Source: Gammaproteobacteria bacterium (lineage in GTDB: Bacteria > Pseudomonadota > Gammaproteobacteria > Acidiferrobacterales > SZUA-150). From it: a DNA stretch of 64,000 nt. Made by a program: the position numbers and the translations under genes. Below, one piece after another: positions 1 to 10,379 of the stretch (position 1 is its first letter; every line of letters begins with the position of its first letter). Location of the stretch: the NCBI GenBank assembly GCA_029880545.1, contig JAOUOD010000008.1, forward strand, positions 62,001 to 126,000, written 5' to 3'. A model generated the notes under the pieces. The model was not told where the DNA came from, did no database searches, and was given only the letters and a program-made list of their open reading frames with translations.

Positions 1-442
1 CCAGGCGGGTGCGCGCCTTGCGCAGGTTGAAAAACAGTTTGCGCTGGGCCTTGGTGGTAGCGACTTTGACAATGCGCCAATTGCGCAGAATGTAATCGTA
101 GATTTCCGCCCGAATCCAGTGCACGGCAAATGACACCAGGCGCACGCCACGTGACGGATCAAAATGTTTTACTGCCTTCATCAGGCCGATATTGCCTTCC
201 TGGATCAGGTCGGCTTGTGGCAGGCCATAGCCGGTAAACTTGCGGGCTATGCGAACCACGGAATGAAGCTGTGACAGGATCAGCTGGCGGACCGCATCCA
301 GGTCACCGTGGCTCTGGTAACGTGTGGCCAGTTCAAATTCTTCCTCGGCTTCCAGTGCCGGTAACTGGTTGACCAGTTGGAAATAGTGGGCCAGACCGTT
401 TTCGGTATTCAGGTTTACTGCTAACGGAAAATTGTTTGCCAT
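1..442 (-). CDS. rpoH: RNA polymerase heat-shock sigma factor RpoH (sigma-32), 3' end outside window
   Basis: This is the alternative sigma factor that directs RNA polymerase to heat-shock promoters. About 147 N-terminal residues are visible, starting [10 protein letters not shown]. They cover sigma region 1.2 and region 2, with the [19 protein letters not shown] core-binding stretch and [15 protein letters not shown]. The RpoH-specific box QRKLFFNLR is present just before the window edge and separates it from RpoD and RpoS. A GAGG lies about 9 bases before the ATG. It follows ftsX on the same strand, the classical ftsY-ftsE-ftsX-rpoH order. Regions 3 and 4 are not visible. Confidence 0.97.
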   Translation of the reverse strand, partial: MANNFPLAVNLNTENGLAHYFQLVNQLPALEAEEEFELATRYQSHGDLDAVRQLILSQLHSVVRIARKFTGYGLPQADLIQEGNIGLMKAVKHFDPSRGVRLVSFAVHWIRAEIYDYILRNWRIVKVATTKAQRKLFFNLRKARTRL

Positions 443-496
443 CGCTATTGCCTCGTTACTGTCCAATATCAGGAACCGCTAATATTGTGCATTAGT

Positions 497-523
497 TTAG
501 CACTCTATTTGTGAGAGTGCCAA
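497..523. promoter_or_regulatory. CIRCE-like operator (HrcA site) in the rpoH promoter
   Basis: The inverted repeat TTAGCACTC, nine bases, GAGTGCCAA is seen. It differs at one base from the canonical CIRCE element (TTAGCACTC-N9-GAGTGCTAA), the binding site of the heat-shock repressor HrcA. It lies 55-81 bases before the rpoH start codon and overlaps the predicted -10 hexamer and spacer of that gene. Repression of rpoH by HrcA is inferred; hrcA itself is not in this window. Confidence 0.85.
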
Positions 524-530
524 GTTTCAA
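502..530 (-). promoter_or_regulatory. Predicted sigma-70-type promoter of rpoH overlapped by the CIRCE element
   Basis: On the minus strand a TTGAAA (525-530) is followed after 17 bases by TAGAGT (502-507). This gives a transcription start near 495 and a leader of about 50 bases. CTTGAAA also matches the -35 part of sigma-32 promoters, but I see no CCCAT-type -10. The CIRCE half-sites lie inside this promoter, so bound repressor would block RNA polymerase. Confidence 0.5.
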
Positions 531-619
531 GAAAATTCCTGATTTACGTTAAGTCTTTGATTTTTTGTGTTATTGCCGAATAATATGTCAAATTCTGTAA
601 ACTGGAACGACAACTTCGG

Positions 620-1531
620 CTAGCGGGGTTCAATTTCAGCTAAATGACGGCTTACGGCAATGCGGGCGCCCAGCCAGCCCATCAAGGCACCGCCTCCAAG
701 CAACACCAGGCTCGCAGGAGCGGACAGGCCGGCCAGGCGGTAATCGCTACCGTACAGGGCTACCAGGTGCTGTATTGGTTCAGCCAGTGCCCACAGGCCG
801 CCTGTGACCAGCAGCCAGGCGACGGTACCGCCAAACAGGCCGTAGAACCACCCGGAATACAGGAACGGCCGACGAATGAAGGCGTTGGTTGCGCCTATGA
901 GTTTCATGATTTCGATTTCCTGGCGCCGATTCAGTATCGCCAATCGAATGGTGTTACTGGTAGTCAGCACGACACCGACGGCAAGCAAGCCACCAAGCAG
1001 CAGCACGCTGCGACGGGCAATTTCAAGCAGCGCCTTCAGGCGTTTGACCCATTTCATGTCCAGTTGTGCAAGGTCCACCTGTGGAAGCGTGCCAAGAGTC
1101 TCAACAAGCTCGTCCAGTTGCGCGGCTGAGGTGTTTTCAGCCGGTTCGACCAGTAACACACCCGGCAACGGGTTCCTGTCCAGCGCATCCAGGGCGTCAC
1201 CGAAACCCGAGTGTTGTTTGAATTCCGCCAGCGCCGCGTCCGGATCGATATACTGTACAACCGAAACGTGTTCGTGCTGTTGCAGTTGAGCTGCCAGGGC
1301 GCGGGCGTCAGCATCATTTGTACCGTGCTTCAGAAATACGCTGACCTGGGCGTTGCCGCCCCAGCCGGTACTGAGTTGCTGGATGTTTTCCAGTGTGACG
1401 TACAAGACGGCCGGCAGCGCGAGACTGATACCAATTACCAGCAAGCTCATCAGCGAGGCAAGCGGTGTTCGCGCCAGCTGGCCAAGGCTGTAAAACAATA
1501 CCTGCAGATGCCGCATGAAATAATTTTTCAT
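620..1531 (-). CDS. ftsX: Cell division ABC-type permease FtsX
   Basis: Membrane partner of FtsE. In the family, FtsEX works at the division septum, where it activates periplasmic murein hydrolases through EnvC-type adaptors. The 303 residues show the FtsX plan: cytoplasmic N-terminus, a first transmembrane helix near residues 25-50, a periplasmic loop of roughly 120 residues, then three helices. The cytoplasmic stretch with RRQEIEIMKLIGATN lies before helix 3. The start overlaps the ftsE stop by 4 bases (ATGA), indicating coupled translation. rpoH follows after about 180 bases. Confidence 0.95.
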   Translation of the reverse strand: MKNYFMRHLQVLFYSLGQLARTPLASLMSLLVIGISLALPAVLYVTLENIQQLSTGWGGNAQVSVFLKHGTNDADARALAAQLQQHEHVSVVQYIDPDAALAEFKQHSGFGDALDALDRNPLPGVLLVEPAENTSAAQLDELVETLGTLPQVDLAQLDMKWVKRLKALLEIARRSVLLLGGLLAVGVVLTTSNTIRLAILNRRQEIEIMKLIGATNAFIRRPFLYSGWFYGLFGGTVAWLLVTGGLWALAEPIQHLVALYGSDYRLAGLSAPASLVLLGGGALMGWLGARIAVSRHLAEIEPR

Positions 1532-2202
1532 AGCGGTTGCTCGAGACTGTCAAATACCAGTTCACCCTGGTGAAGCTGGAGCACACGTTTTTGCATGCGC
1601 TTGAGCTGGCGCAGGTCATGGGTGGCGATAAAAACGGTCACACCATGCTGGTTGAATTCTGCGAACAGGTCCATGATTTCGTCAGAAAGGCGCTCGTCAA
1701 GATTGCCTGTGGGTTCATCGGCGAGCAGAATGGCCGGCTTGTTGACCACGGCACGGGCAATGCCCACTCGCTGCTGTTCACCGCCTGAGAGGGTTACCGG
1801 CAGCAGTTTGGCCTTGTTCAGCAAGTCGACCTTGTCGAGTGCCGCGTTCACCCGGCGGGAAATTTCGCGGTGGTTGTGGCCAGCCACGACCAGCGGCAGC
1901 GAAACGTTGTCAAACACCGTGCGATCCATCAGTAATTTGTGGTCCTGGAAAACAATGCCGATATCGCGACGAAAATAGGGGATGCGCCAGCGTGGAATCT
2001 TCATGACATTCTTGTTGTTGATCATGCATTCGCCCCGACTGGGGCGTTCGATCAACGAGATGAGCTTGAGTACCGTGCTTTTTCCGGCACCTGAATGCCC
2101 GGCGAGAAATACCATCTCATCATCGTCAATATGAAAGCTGACAGACTTCAGGGCATCATGACCCTGTGGATAGCGCTTGCTGACGTGATGAAAGTGAATC
2201 AT
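1528..2202 (-). CDS. ftsE: Cell division ATP-binding protein FtsE
   Basis: ABC ATPase of the FtsEX complex. The 224 residues contain Walker A GHSGAGKST, the Q-loop in VFQDHKLL, signature LSGGEQQR, Walker B ILLADEPTGNLD and the switch histidine in ATHDL. I place the start at the ATG of MIHFHHVSKRYPQG because this matches the usual FtsE N-terminus. The reading frame stays open upstream into ftsY, and that extension is not credible. It lies 22 bases after ftsY and overlaps ftsX by 4 bases. Confidence 0.96.
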   Translation of the reverse strand: MIHFHHVSKRYPQGHDALKSVSFHIDDDEMVFLAGHSGAGKSTVLKLISLIERPSRGECMINNKNVMKIPRWRIPYFRRDIGIVFQDHKLLMDRTVFDNVSLPLVVAGHNHREISRRVNAALDKVDLLNKAKLLPVTLSGGEQQRVGIARAVVNKPAILLADEPTGNLDERLSDEIMDLFAEFNQHGVTVFIATHDLRQLKRMQKRVLQLHQGELVFDSLEQPL

Positions 2203-2224
2203 GGTTTGATGTGTTTTGTCCTTG

Positions 2225-3196
2225 TCAGCCCCGTTCCTGGTTATCAAAAAGGGCGTGTATGAATTCAGTGGCATCAAATGGACGAAGGTCTTCAGCTGAT
2301 TCGCCGACACCGATAAAACGAACCGGGATACCAAACCGGCGGGCAATGGCAACAATGATGCCGCCCTTGGCTGTGCCGTCGAGCTTGGTCAGGTTAATGC
2401 CGGTTACGCCAACAGCATTGTTAAAGTGCTCAAGTTGCGATAACGCGTTTTGCCCGGTGCCGGCGTCCAGGGTAAGCATGACTTCATGCGGCGCGCTGTT
2501 GTCCAGCTTGTTGATAACGCGCTTGATTTTTTGAAGTTCCTGCATCAGGTCGGAGTGCGTATGCTGGCGCCCGGCAGTGTCGATAATCAGCACGTCAGCA
2601 CGTCGCGCACGCGCTGCTTCAACTGCATCATGAGCCACTGATGCAGCGTCGGCGCCGGTAGGCTGGGCGATGACATCGACATCGTTGCGCTGACCCCATT
2701 GCTGTAACTGTTCAACGGCCGCGGCGCGGAAGGTATCGCCGGCAGCGAGCACCACCTTGAATCCCTGCTGTTTGAGACGATGGGTAATTTTGCCGGTAGT
2801 AGTGGTTTTGCCAACCCCGTTTACTCCGACCATCATTATAATGTAGGGCCGTGTCTGTTCCGGTATGGTGAGTGCCTGCTGACAGGGTAGCAGCAGTTTT
2901 TCCAGTTCGGCCTGGATGGCCCGGTAGACCGCTTCCGGGTCCGATAATTCCTTGCGCGCAATCTTGCCGGTGATGTCGCTGATAATGGCTCCGGTGGCGT
3001 CGATACCGATATCCGCGGTAAGCAGAATATCCTCAAGATCATCGATCAACTCCTGGTCCAGTTGCTTCCGTCCGAGCAGCAGGTTCCCCAGGCCGGCGCC
3101 AAGCGATTGCCGGGTCGCGCCCAGTTTCTGACCCAGGCGCGACAGCCAGCCGTTTTTCTTCGGGGCATCTGTCCCGGAATGCGTGTCGTCTGTCAT
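2225..3196 (-). CDS. ftsY: Signal recognition particle receptor FtsY
   Basis: SRP-receptor GTPase that docks ribosome-SRP complexes at the inner membrane for cotranslational insertion. The NG domain is complete: a helical N domain, P-loop GVNGVGKTTTTGK, DTAGRQHTH (G3) and TKLDGTAKGG (G4/G5). The acidic A domain is very short compared with the E. coli protein, as is common. I chose the ATG of MTDDTHSG; an in-frame TTG ten codons upstream (3226) is possible, but neither start has a clear Shine-Dalgarno. First gene of the ftsYEX unit, divergent from the M16 peptidases. Confidence 0.95.
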   Translation of the reverse strand: MTDDTHSGTDAPKKNGWLSRLGQKLGATRQSLGAGLGNLLLGRKQLDQELIDDLEDILLTADIGIDATGAIISDITGKIARKELSDPEAVYRAIQAELEKLLLPCQQALTIPEQTRPYIIMMVGVNGVGKTTTTGKITHRLKQQGFKVVLAAGDTFRAAAVEQLQQWGQRNDVDVIAQPTGADAASVAHDAVEAARARRADVLIIDTAGRQHTHSDLMQELQKIKRVINKLDNSAPHEVMLTLDAGTGQNALSQLEHFNNAVGVTGINLTKLDGTAKGGIIVAIARRFGIPVRFIGVGESAEDLRPFDATEFIHALFDNQERG

Positions 3197-3291
3197 AAAT
3201 TCGGAAAATTCGGGTTGTACAGGCAATTTGTGCCGTGATTTTTTTTCCGGGGTATCCTACCATCGGTCGGCAATCGGAGTAAGACAGGATC

Positions 3292-4671
3292 ATGACAGTA
3301 ATGGAATTAATCAGACGAGCTGCCTTGTTGGCGCCAATCGTGTTGCTTGGTGCCTGCACCACAACACAAATTCATGAGCGGACCCTGGATAATGGCCTCA
3401 AAATCATTGTCCAGGAAAATCACCGGGCACCGGTGGTGGTATCCCAGGTCTGGTACAAGGTTGGTGCCATTGATGAGCCTGAGGGATTGACTGGTATTTC
3501 TCATGTACTGGAGCACTTGATGTTCAAGGGTACGAAAACCCTGAAGCCCGGCGAGTTCTCACGTATTATCGCGGCGGAAGGTGGCCGGGAAAACGCTTTT
3601 ACCGGCAATGATTACACCGCCTACTTCCAGACCCTGGAAAAATCACGCTTGCCAGTGAGTTTCCGCCTGGAAGCGGACCGCATGCAAAACCTGGTTTTCG
3701 ACGAATCGGAGTTCCAGAAAGAGGCAGCAGTTGTCCGTGAGGAACGTCGCCTGCGTACGGAAGACAATCCCGAGGCGCTGACTTACGAGCAGTTTAATGC
3801 CACCGCTTACACCGTGCACCCTTACAGGCATCCCATCGTCGGCTGGATGAAGGACCTGGAGGCGCATACGCTTGATGACATGAAGCAGTGGTACAGCAAC
3901 TGGTATGCGCCCAATAATGCCACGCTGGTTGTCGCCGGTGATGTGCGGCCTGCCGAGGTGTTCAGTCTTGCAGAACAGTACTTCGGCAAGCTGCCGGTAC
4001 GAAAGACGGCACGTCGCAACATTCCTGCAGAACCCGCACAAACCAGCGCCAGGCACAGTACTGTCAAGGCGCCGGCAAAAGTACCTTATTACATAACCGG
4101 TTATCATGTACCGGTGCTCGGGCACGGCAAGGATGAGGATGTCTACGCGCTCAGTGTGCTGGCAGGCGTACTGGATGGTGGTAACAGCGCGCGCCTGACG
4201 CGTGAGCTGGTGCGAGGCAGCCAGGTTGCTGCCTCGGCCGGTGCCGGGTTTAATGGCATGGCGCGCGGCCCGGGCATGTTCATGCTCGATGGCACACCGG
4301 CTTCCGGCAAGACCGTGGCCGAACTTGAATCCGCGCTGATGCAACAGGTTGAGCGCCTGAAGCAGGAAATGGTCAGCGAGGATGAGTTAAAGCGTATCAA
4401 GGCGCAGGTGCTGGCCAGCGATATATTTGGCCGGGATTCGGTGTTTTACCAGGCTATGCGCATCGGCATGATGGAAACCATTGGCCTTGATTACCGCACC
4501 ATGGATGATTACCTCGACAATATCAAGAAGGTAACACCTGAAAAGATGCGTGAGGTGGCGCAAAAATACCTGGTTGTCAGCAACCAGACAACAACGGTGC
4601 TGGAGCCTCAGCCCATGAACACCAAGTCACGTCGCAAGCCGATGCCGGGAGGTGGTCATGGGCGTCATTAA
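3292..4671 (+). CDS. M16 family zinc peptidase, predicted lipoprotein, catalytic partner
   Basis: Pitrilysin-family (M16B) metallopeptidase of 459 residues. The inverted zinc motif HVLEH is at residues 71-75 (HxxEH), and the third ligand is probably Glu151 in VREERRL, at the spacing expected for the family. A lipobox LGAC puts the acylated cysteine at residue 22, so the protein should be envelope-anchored. The second M16 domain is present without a zinc motif. It overlaps the next gene, a non-catalytic M16 protein; in related systems the two subunits form a heterodimer. The substrate is unknown. Confidence 0.92.
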   Translation: MTVMELIRRAALLAPIVLLGACTTTQIHERTLDNGLKIIVQENHRAPVVVSQVWYKVGAIDEPEGLTGISHVLEHLMFKGTKTLKPGEFSRIIAAEGGRENAFTGNDYTAYFQTLEKSRLPVSFRLEADRMQNLVFDESEFQKEAAVVREERRLRTEDNPEALTYEQFNATAYTVHPYRHPIVGWMKDLEAHTLDDMKQWYSNWYAPNNATLVVAGDVRPAEVFSLAEQYFGKLPVRKTARRNIPAEPAQTSARHSTVKAPAKVPYYITGYHVPVLGHGKDEDVYALSVLAGVLDGGNSARLTRELVRGSQVAASAGAGFNGMARGPGMFMLDGTPASGKTVAELESALMQQVERLKQEMVSEDELKRIKAQVLASDIFGRDSVFYQAMRIGMMETIGLDYRTMDDYLDNIKKVTPEKMREVAQKYLVVSNQTTTVLEPQPMNTKSRRKPMPGGGHGRH

Positions 4672-5951
4672 ATCTGTCGTAACATTTGTATTGCTGGGAC
4701 TGGCTGCCAGTGCGCTGGCCGGGCCTGACATTCAGACCTGGAAACTGGATAACGGCACGAAAGTATTGTTTGTGCCGGCGCGTGATCTGCCCATGGTTCA
4801 GCTGAGCCTGGTGTTTGATGCCGGCAGTGCGCGTGACCCGGAACATCGATCCGGCCTGGCCGGATTTGTTGCCGGCATGCTGGAAGAGGGCGCCGCCGGC
4901 CTGACGGCCAACCAGGTGGCAGATGGATTTGAATCCCTGGGTGCCGAGTTCAGTGCCGGTGTTGATAACGACATGGCCATGATAAACCTGCGTAGCCTGG
5001 CGGACAGCGACTATCTTGATCCGGCCATTGAATTGATGCAGAAACTGGTCACCCGTCCGGATTTTCCTGAAGCCAGCCTCGCTCGTGAGCGCGCGCGTGC
5101 CATCGTGGGTTTCGCTCGTGCGCGGCAGCAGCCGGACTATATCGGGAAAATCCGGTTCTTTGATGCCATGTACGGCAAGCATCCCTACGCGCATCAAACT
5201 GAAGGCGATGAAGCCAGTGTCAAGACGATAGCTGTTGACGACCTGAAGCAGTTCCACAAGCAGTTTTACGTAGGCAACAACGCCGTGTTGGCCATAGTAG
5301 GTGATCTATCAGGCAAGGCTGCAAGGACATTGGCAAACAGGCTTGCCGGCACACTGCCAGCCGGTAACAGCGCCACTGATATTCCGAAAGTGTCGTTACC
5401 CGCCGCTTCCTACAAAAAACATATTCCGTTCCAGTCCACGCAGACCCATATCTTTATTGGCCAGCCGGGCATGTCGCGCACGGACCCTGATTACTTCAGT
5501 CTTTATGTCGGTAACTATATCCTGGGTGGCGGCGGTTTTGTTTCGCGGCTGATGGACCAGGTGCGTGAAAAGCAGGGACTGGCTTACAGTGTCTACAGTT
5601 ATTTCTGGCCATTGCGCGAGCCCGGACCTTTCCAGATCGGCATGCAAACCAAGAACAGCGAACGCGACAAGGCACTGGCGTTGCTGGACAGGATACTGCG
5701 CGATTTTGTAAAGAACGGTCCAACTGATGCGGAATTGAAGGCTGCCAAGCAAAACCTGACCGGCGGTTTCCCCATGCGTATAGATAGCAACAAGAAAATC
5801 AGCGGCTATCTTGCGGTCATCGGGTTCTATGACTTGCCGCTGGATTATATTGACCGGTTCATCGGCAATGTTGAAGCCGTCACCGTTGAAAGCATCCGCG
5901 ATGCGTTCCGGCGTCGCGTGCACCCTGACAAGATGGTTACCATTACTGTCG

Positions 5952-5959
<8 letters not shown>
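4658..5959 (+). CDS. M16 family peptidase-like protein without zinc motif, exported partner
   Basis: 433 residues with an N-terminal signal peptide ending near SALAGP. The position of the HxxEH motif is occupied by a sequence without histidines (GFVAGMLEE), so this subunit is predicted to be inactive. The R/Y-type substrate-binding part typical of M16 partners (LMDQVREKQGLAYSVYSY) is kept. The ATG at 4658 is preceded by GGGAGG at a good distance and is preferred over the GTG at 4652. It overlaps the end of the catalytic gene, so both are likely translated together. Confidence 0.9.
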
Positions 5960-7044
<1,085 letters not shown>

Positions 7045-7074
7045 GCTATACTGATTGAAATTTGTAGCAGGTGA

Positions 7075-7329
<255 letters not shown>

Positions 7330-7373
7330 ATCCGGGTTGTATCGGCGTAAAACCCGAATACAGCCAGTCTGCA

Positions 7374-7409
7374 GGGGTGAGCGAGCAATCTCTCACCCCT
7401 TGGTTTTTG
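7374..7409 (+). terminator. Rho-independent terminator after the ferredoxin gene
   Basis: GGGGTGAG (7374-7381) pairs perfectly with CTCACCCC (7392-7399) around a 10-base loop and is followed by TTGGTTTTT. It separates rsmD-coaD-ferredoxin from ggt. Confidence 0.85.
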
Positions 7410-7419
7410 GAGAACAGGA

Positions 7420-9108
7420 ATGAACTGCTTGCTCAGGACGACGATTATTGCCGGTTTGACCGGGTTGCTTGCCAGCCATGTTGCCCTGGCTGACCAGAAT
7501 ACGGGCCTGCGGCCCGCCATTGCCTCGGCACATCCGCTGGCCACCCTGGCCGGGATGCGTACCCTGGAGCGGGGCGGTAACGCCTTTGACGCCGCGATAA
7601 CCGTGAGCGCGGTATTGGCAGTGGTGGAGCCAACCGGATCCGGCATGGGTGGTGGCGGGTTCTGGTTGCTGCACCAGGCGGACAGTGGTCGCCAGGTAAT
7701 GATTGATGGCAGGGAACGGGCGCCGTTGGCCGCTCACCGCAACATGTACCTTGATTCACAAGGGCAACCGGTACCCGGGTTGTCACTGGATGGGCCACTG
7801 GCCGCAGCTATTCCCGGACAGCCGGCAGCGCTGGATTACCTTGCGCGTCACTACGGTCGTCTGCCATTGGTGCAAAGCCTGGCGCCGGCCATTCGTGTTG
7901 CGAAGCTTGGCTTTCCTGTGGGCGAGCATTATCGGCAAATGGCCGGGCTCAGGCTTGAAGCACTTCGTGAGCATGGCGCCGGCGCTGTATTTCTTGATAA
8001 GGGCCGGCTGCCCGGGCGTGGCTATGTTCTGCGTCAGCCGGATCTTGCCAACATGTTGGAGTTGCTGGCCAAGCACGGGCGCGATGGAATCTACGCGGGC
8101 GCCTTCGCCGAGAGGCTGGTAGATGGAGTCCGTGAGGCAGGCGGAATCTGGTCGATGAAGGATCTGGCTGAGTACAACATTGTTGAACGCGAACCAATCA
8201 GGTTGAGTTATCGTGGCTATCGGGCAACGTCCGCACCGTTGCCATCATCAGGCGGTATTGTGCTGGCACAAATATTCAACATTCTTGGCGGTTTTGACCT
8301 GGCTGCCATCGACCCGGTCAAGCGCAAGCATCTTGTCATCGAAGCCATGCGCCTGGCTTATCGTGATCGTGCCCGTTACCTGGGCGACAGTGACCATGTA
8401 AAAGTCAATGTCCAGGAATTGGTTTCAGCCGGCTACACCGATCGCCTGCGCAATGATATTGACCCTGATGCAGCAACACCCAGTACCTTCATGGAGGGTA
8501 CCGGTGCAACCCGAAACAAGGGCGAAGACACGACACACTTTTCCATTATCGACAAGGATGGTAACCGGGTTGCGGCAACGTTAAGTATCAATTATCCATT
8601 TGGTTCGGGTTTCATGGTGCCCGGCACCGGCATGGTGCTGAACAACGAGATGGATGATTTTTCCATCAAGCCCGGAGTGCCGAACGTATACGGGCTGGTA
8701 GGCAATGAAGCCAATGCCATCGCCCCGGGCAAGCGGCCGTTATCAAGCATGTCGCCAACATTTATCGAGAATGAAGATAGTGTATTGATAATTGGCACGC
8801 CCGGTGGCAGTCGTATTATCAGCATGGTGCTGCTGGCATCACTTGAGATGATGGAAGGGCGCGGCAATGTAAAAGACTGGGTCAGCCTGCCACGTTACCA
8901 TCACCAGTACCTGCCGGACTCCGTGACTATCGAGCCCGGTGCATTGTCCGTAAAACAACGTTCAGACCTGGAGGCCATGGGCCACAGCATCAACGAGCGT
9001 GACGCGAGTTACGGCAACATGCATGCCGTGTACTGGAACAGGAAAGCAGGCAAGCTTGAATCTGCCAGTGATCCGCGTGGAGAAGGAATGGCAAAAACCG
9101 GGAACTGA
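7420..9108 (+). CDS. ggt: Gamma-glutamyltranspeptidase precursor
   Basis: Periplasmic enzyme that cleaves or transfers the gamma-glutamyl group of glutathione. It matures by self-cleavage into two subunits. The 562 residues begin with a signal peptide (cleavage near VALA-DQ). The autoprocessing site is GED/TTHFS with the nucleophile Thr371, followed by VDKDG-like IIDKDGNRVAAT. The oxyanion-hole motif appears as PLSSMSPT, and GTPGGSRI binds substrate. RBS GGAG is poorly spaced but a start at MNCLLR fits the signal peptide. It is expressed alone: terminator before, convergent gene after. Confidence 0.96.
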   Translation: MNCLLRTTIIAGLTGLLASHVALADQNTGLRPAIASAHPLATLAGMRTLERGGNAFDAAITVSAVLAVVEPTGSGMGGGGFWLLHQADSGRQVMIDGRERAPLAAHRNMYLDSQGQPVPGLSLDGPLAAAIPGQPAALDYLARHYGRLPLVQSLAPAIRVAKLGFPVGEHYRQMAGLRLEALREHGAGAVFLDKGRLPGRGYVLRQPDLANMLELLAKHGRDGIYAGAFAERLVDGVREAGGIWSMKDLAEYNIVEREPIRLSYRGYRATSAPLPSSGGIVLAQIFNILGGFDLAAIDPVKRKHLVIEAMRLAYRDRARYLGDSDHVKVNVQELVSAGYTDRLRNDIDPDAATPSTFMEGTGATRNKGEDTTHFSIIDKDGNRVAATLSINYPFGSGFMVPGTGMVLNNEMDDFSIKPGVPNVYGLVGNEANAIAPGKRPLSSMSPTFIENEDSVLIIGTPGGSRIISMVLLASLEMMEGRGNVKDWVSLPRYHHQYLPDSVTIEPGALSVKQRSDLEAMGHSINERDASYGNMHAVYWNRKAGKLESASDPRGEGMAKTGN

Positions 9109-9179
9109 TCACTCGCTACAAATTCGTGATGAGCCTGGCCGCCGTCTGAACCGAAAAAACATGATAGTTGCCAATAGCC

Positions 9180-9521
9180 CTACCTGGCGACCGGGCCCGG
9201 AGAGTCGCATGCCCCGGGACGGAAGCTGCGAACTTTGGCATCAGCGCAGGCATGGCAGGCATTGCTGTAGGTCTTCTTTTCCGTTGCCGGGCATGGCGCC
9301 TTGATGCACCGTATACCGGTATCGCGGTCAGCACAGACGGGGTTGTAGTCCATGGTGCAAACCTGTGGCCGCGGGTCGGTGCAGGTGCCTGGCTCGGGCA
9401 GTGCCTGGGCTGCCAATACATTCTGTGTCGATAATATTAATACGAGCATCAGTATGCTGATGCAGATGAGCAACACAGCTGTAGCCTGTTGCATATGCTG
9501 ATTGTTCTTTTGGGCAGTCAT
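9180..9521 (-). CDS. Exported Kazal-like cysteine-rich small protein
   Basis: 113 residues: an N-terminal hydrophobic segment (about 15-38, probable signal peptide ending NVLAAQA), then a cysteine-rich domain with CTMDYNPVCA, CIKAPCPA, the Kazal-type YSNACHACAD and a final CDSP. Kazal domains inhibit serine proteases; in bacteria their targets are mostly unknown. The ATG at 9521 has AGGAAGG nine bases upstream and is preferred over ATG 9530. It follows the PhyH gene by 40 bases. Inhibitor activity is inferred from the fold only. Confidence 0.8.
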   Translation of the reverse strand: MTAQKNNQHMQQATAVLLICISILMLVLILSTQNVLAAQALPEPGTCTDPRPQVCTMDYNPVCADRDTGIRCIKAPCPATEKKTYSNACHACADAKVRSFRPGACDSPGPVAR

Positions 9522-9561
9522 TTGATACATCCTTCCTGTAACAGAAAACCGTATTGAGCGT

Positions 9562-10320
9562 TTACACGCCTGGTCGTCGCGTTTGCGCGTGCCGGATCGC
9601 ATCCATGTTAACACCCGTGTACAACTCGGCTTCATTGTAGTCATATTCGACGCCGGCCCGGCTGATCTGGACAATAACCAGGTTGCGGTCGACATCAGAG
9701 CGGTTTTCAGGGCCGCCATGACAAGTGGAAGGATGCAGGGCAATGGCGTCGCCAGGCTCCATAGCCAGTGACACAAGTTCATCGGTCTGACTCATCAATT
9801 TGCAATCACCTTCATTATTGCGATGACTGCCGGGAATAACCTGCAAAGCACCATTGGCCGGGGTGACCGGGTCAAGCGCAATCAGGATGCGCAGGAAATC
9901 GTCAGCATTTCGCGGGCATATGTACTGGTTGGGATGATCCCGGTGCCAGGCCATGTTGGGACCAATGTGTGCCGGCTTGCGCGTAACATTGGCAAAATTA
10001 AATTCAATATTGTTACTGCCCAAAAGTGTTGTTGCGAGTGTTTTCACGGGCTCACCGATAGCGGCGGAAAAGATGCCGGGCAACAGCACAGGCAGGTTGC
10101 CGATAATAAATGGCACGGCAGCCAGGGATGCAGCTTCGATACCGGGATTGCGACGGGGGCTTAACACGCTGAGCGGTACAATATCTTTTTGCCAGTATGG
10201 GTGAGTCGGAGACAACACCGTCAGCAACTCGTCCAGTTGTTGCCTGAGCCTGCCGGCAGTGACATGGTCGACAAGTCCCCGAACCGGAAGAAAGCCATTG
10301 TTGTGGTAGTCTGCGATCAT
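9562..10320 (-). CDS. Phytanoyl-CoA dioxygenase (PhyH) family protein
   Basis: Predicted Fe(II)/2-oxoglutarate-dependent oxygenase of 252 residues. The HxD pair is in AWHRDHPNQY and the distal histidine in CHGGPENRS. A downstream arginine in DRNLVIVQISR may bind 2-oxoglutarate. The fragment ANGALQVIPGSHR is highly characteristic of PhyH proteins. A GGAG lies 6 bases before the ATG. It sits between the GNAT gene and the Kazal-like gene on one strand. The substrate cannot be deduced; family members hydroxylate lipids, ectoine, and other small molecules. Confidence 0.88.
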   Translation of the reverse strand: MIADYHNNGFLPVRGLVDHVTAGRLRQQLDELLTVLSPTHPYWQKDIVPLSVLSPRRNPGIEAASLAAVPFIIGNLPVLLPGIFSAAIGEPVKTLATTLLGSNNIEFNFANVTRKPAHIGPNMAWHRDHPNQYICPRNADDFLRILIALDPVTPANGALQVIPGSHRNNEGDCKLMSQTDELVSLAMEPGDAIALHPSTCHGGPENRSDVDRNLVIVQISRAGVEYDYNEAELYTGVNMDAIRHAQTRRPGV

Positions 10321-10379
10321 TGGTGTCTCCGGGCGCGGGCAGGTTCATCCATAGACAATGCTGGTCAGCATAACACAAA

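Noticed and set aside
2203-2355. 51-codon N-terminal extension of FtsE.
   Set aside because: It overlaps the end of ftsY and has no homology to the FtsE N-terminus; the internal ATG gives the normal length.
3643-4344. Minus-strand open frame of 233 codons inside the M16 peptidase gene.
   Set aside because: The plus-strand frame has the zinc motif and lipobox; the minus-strand product looks random.
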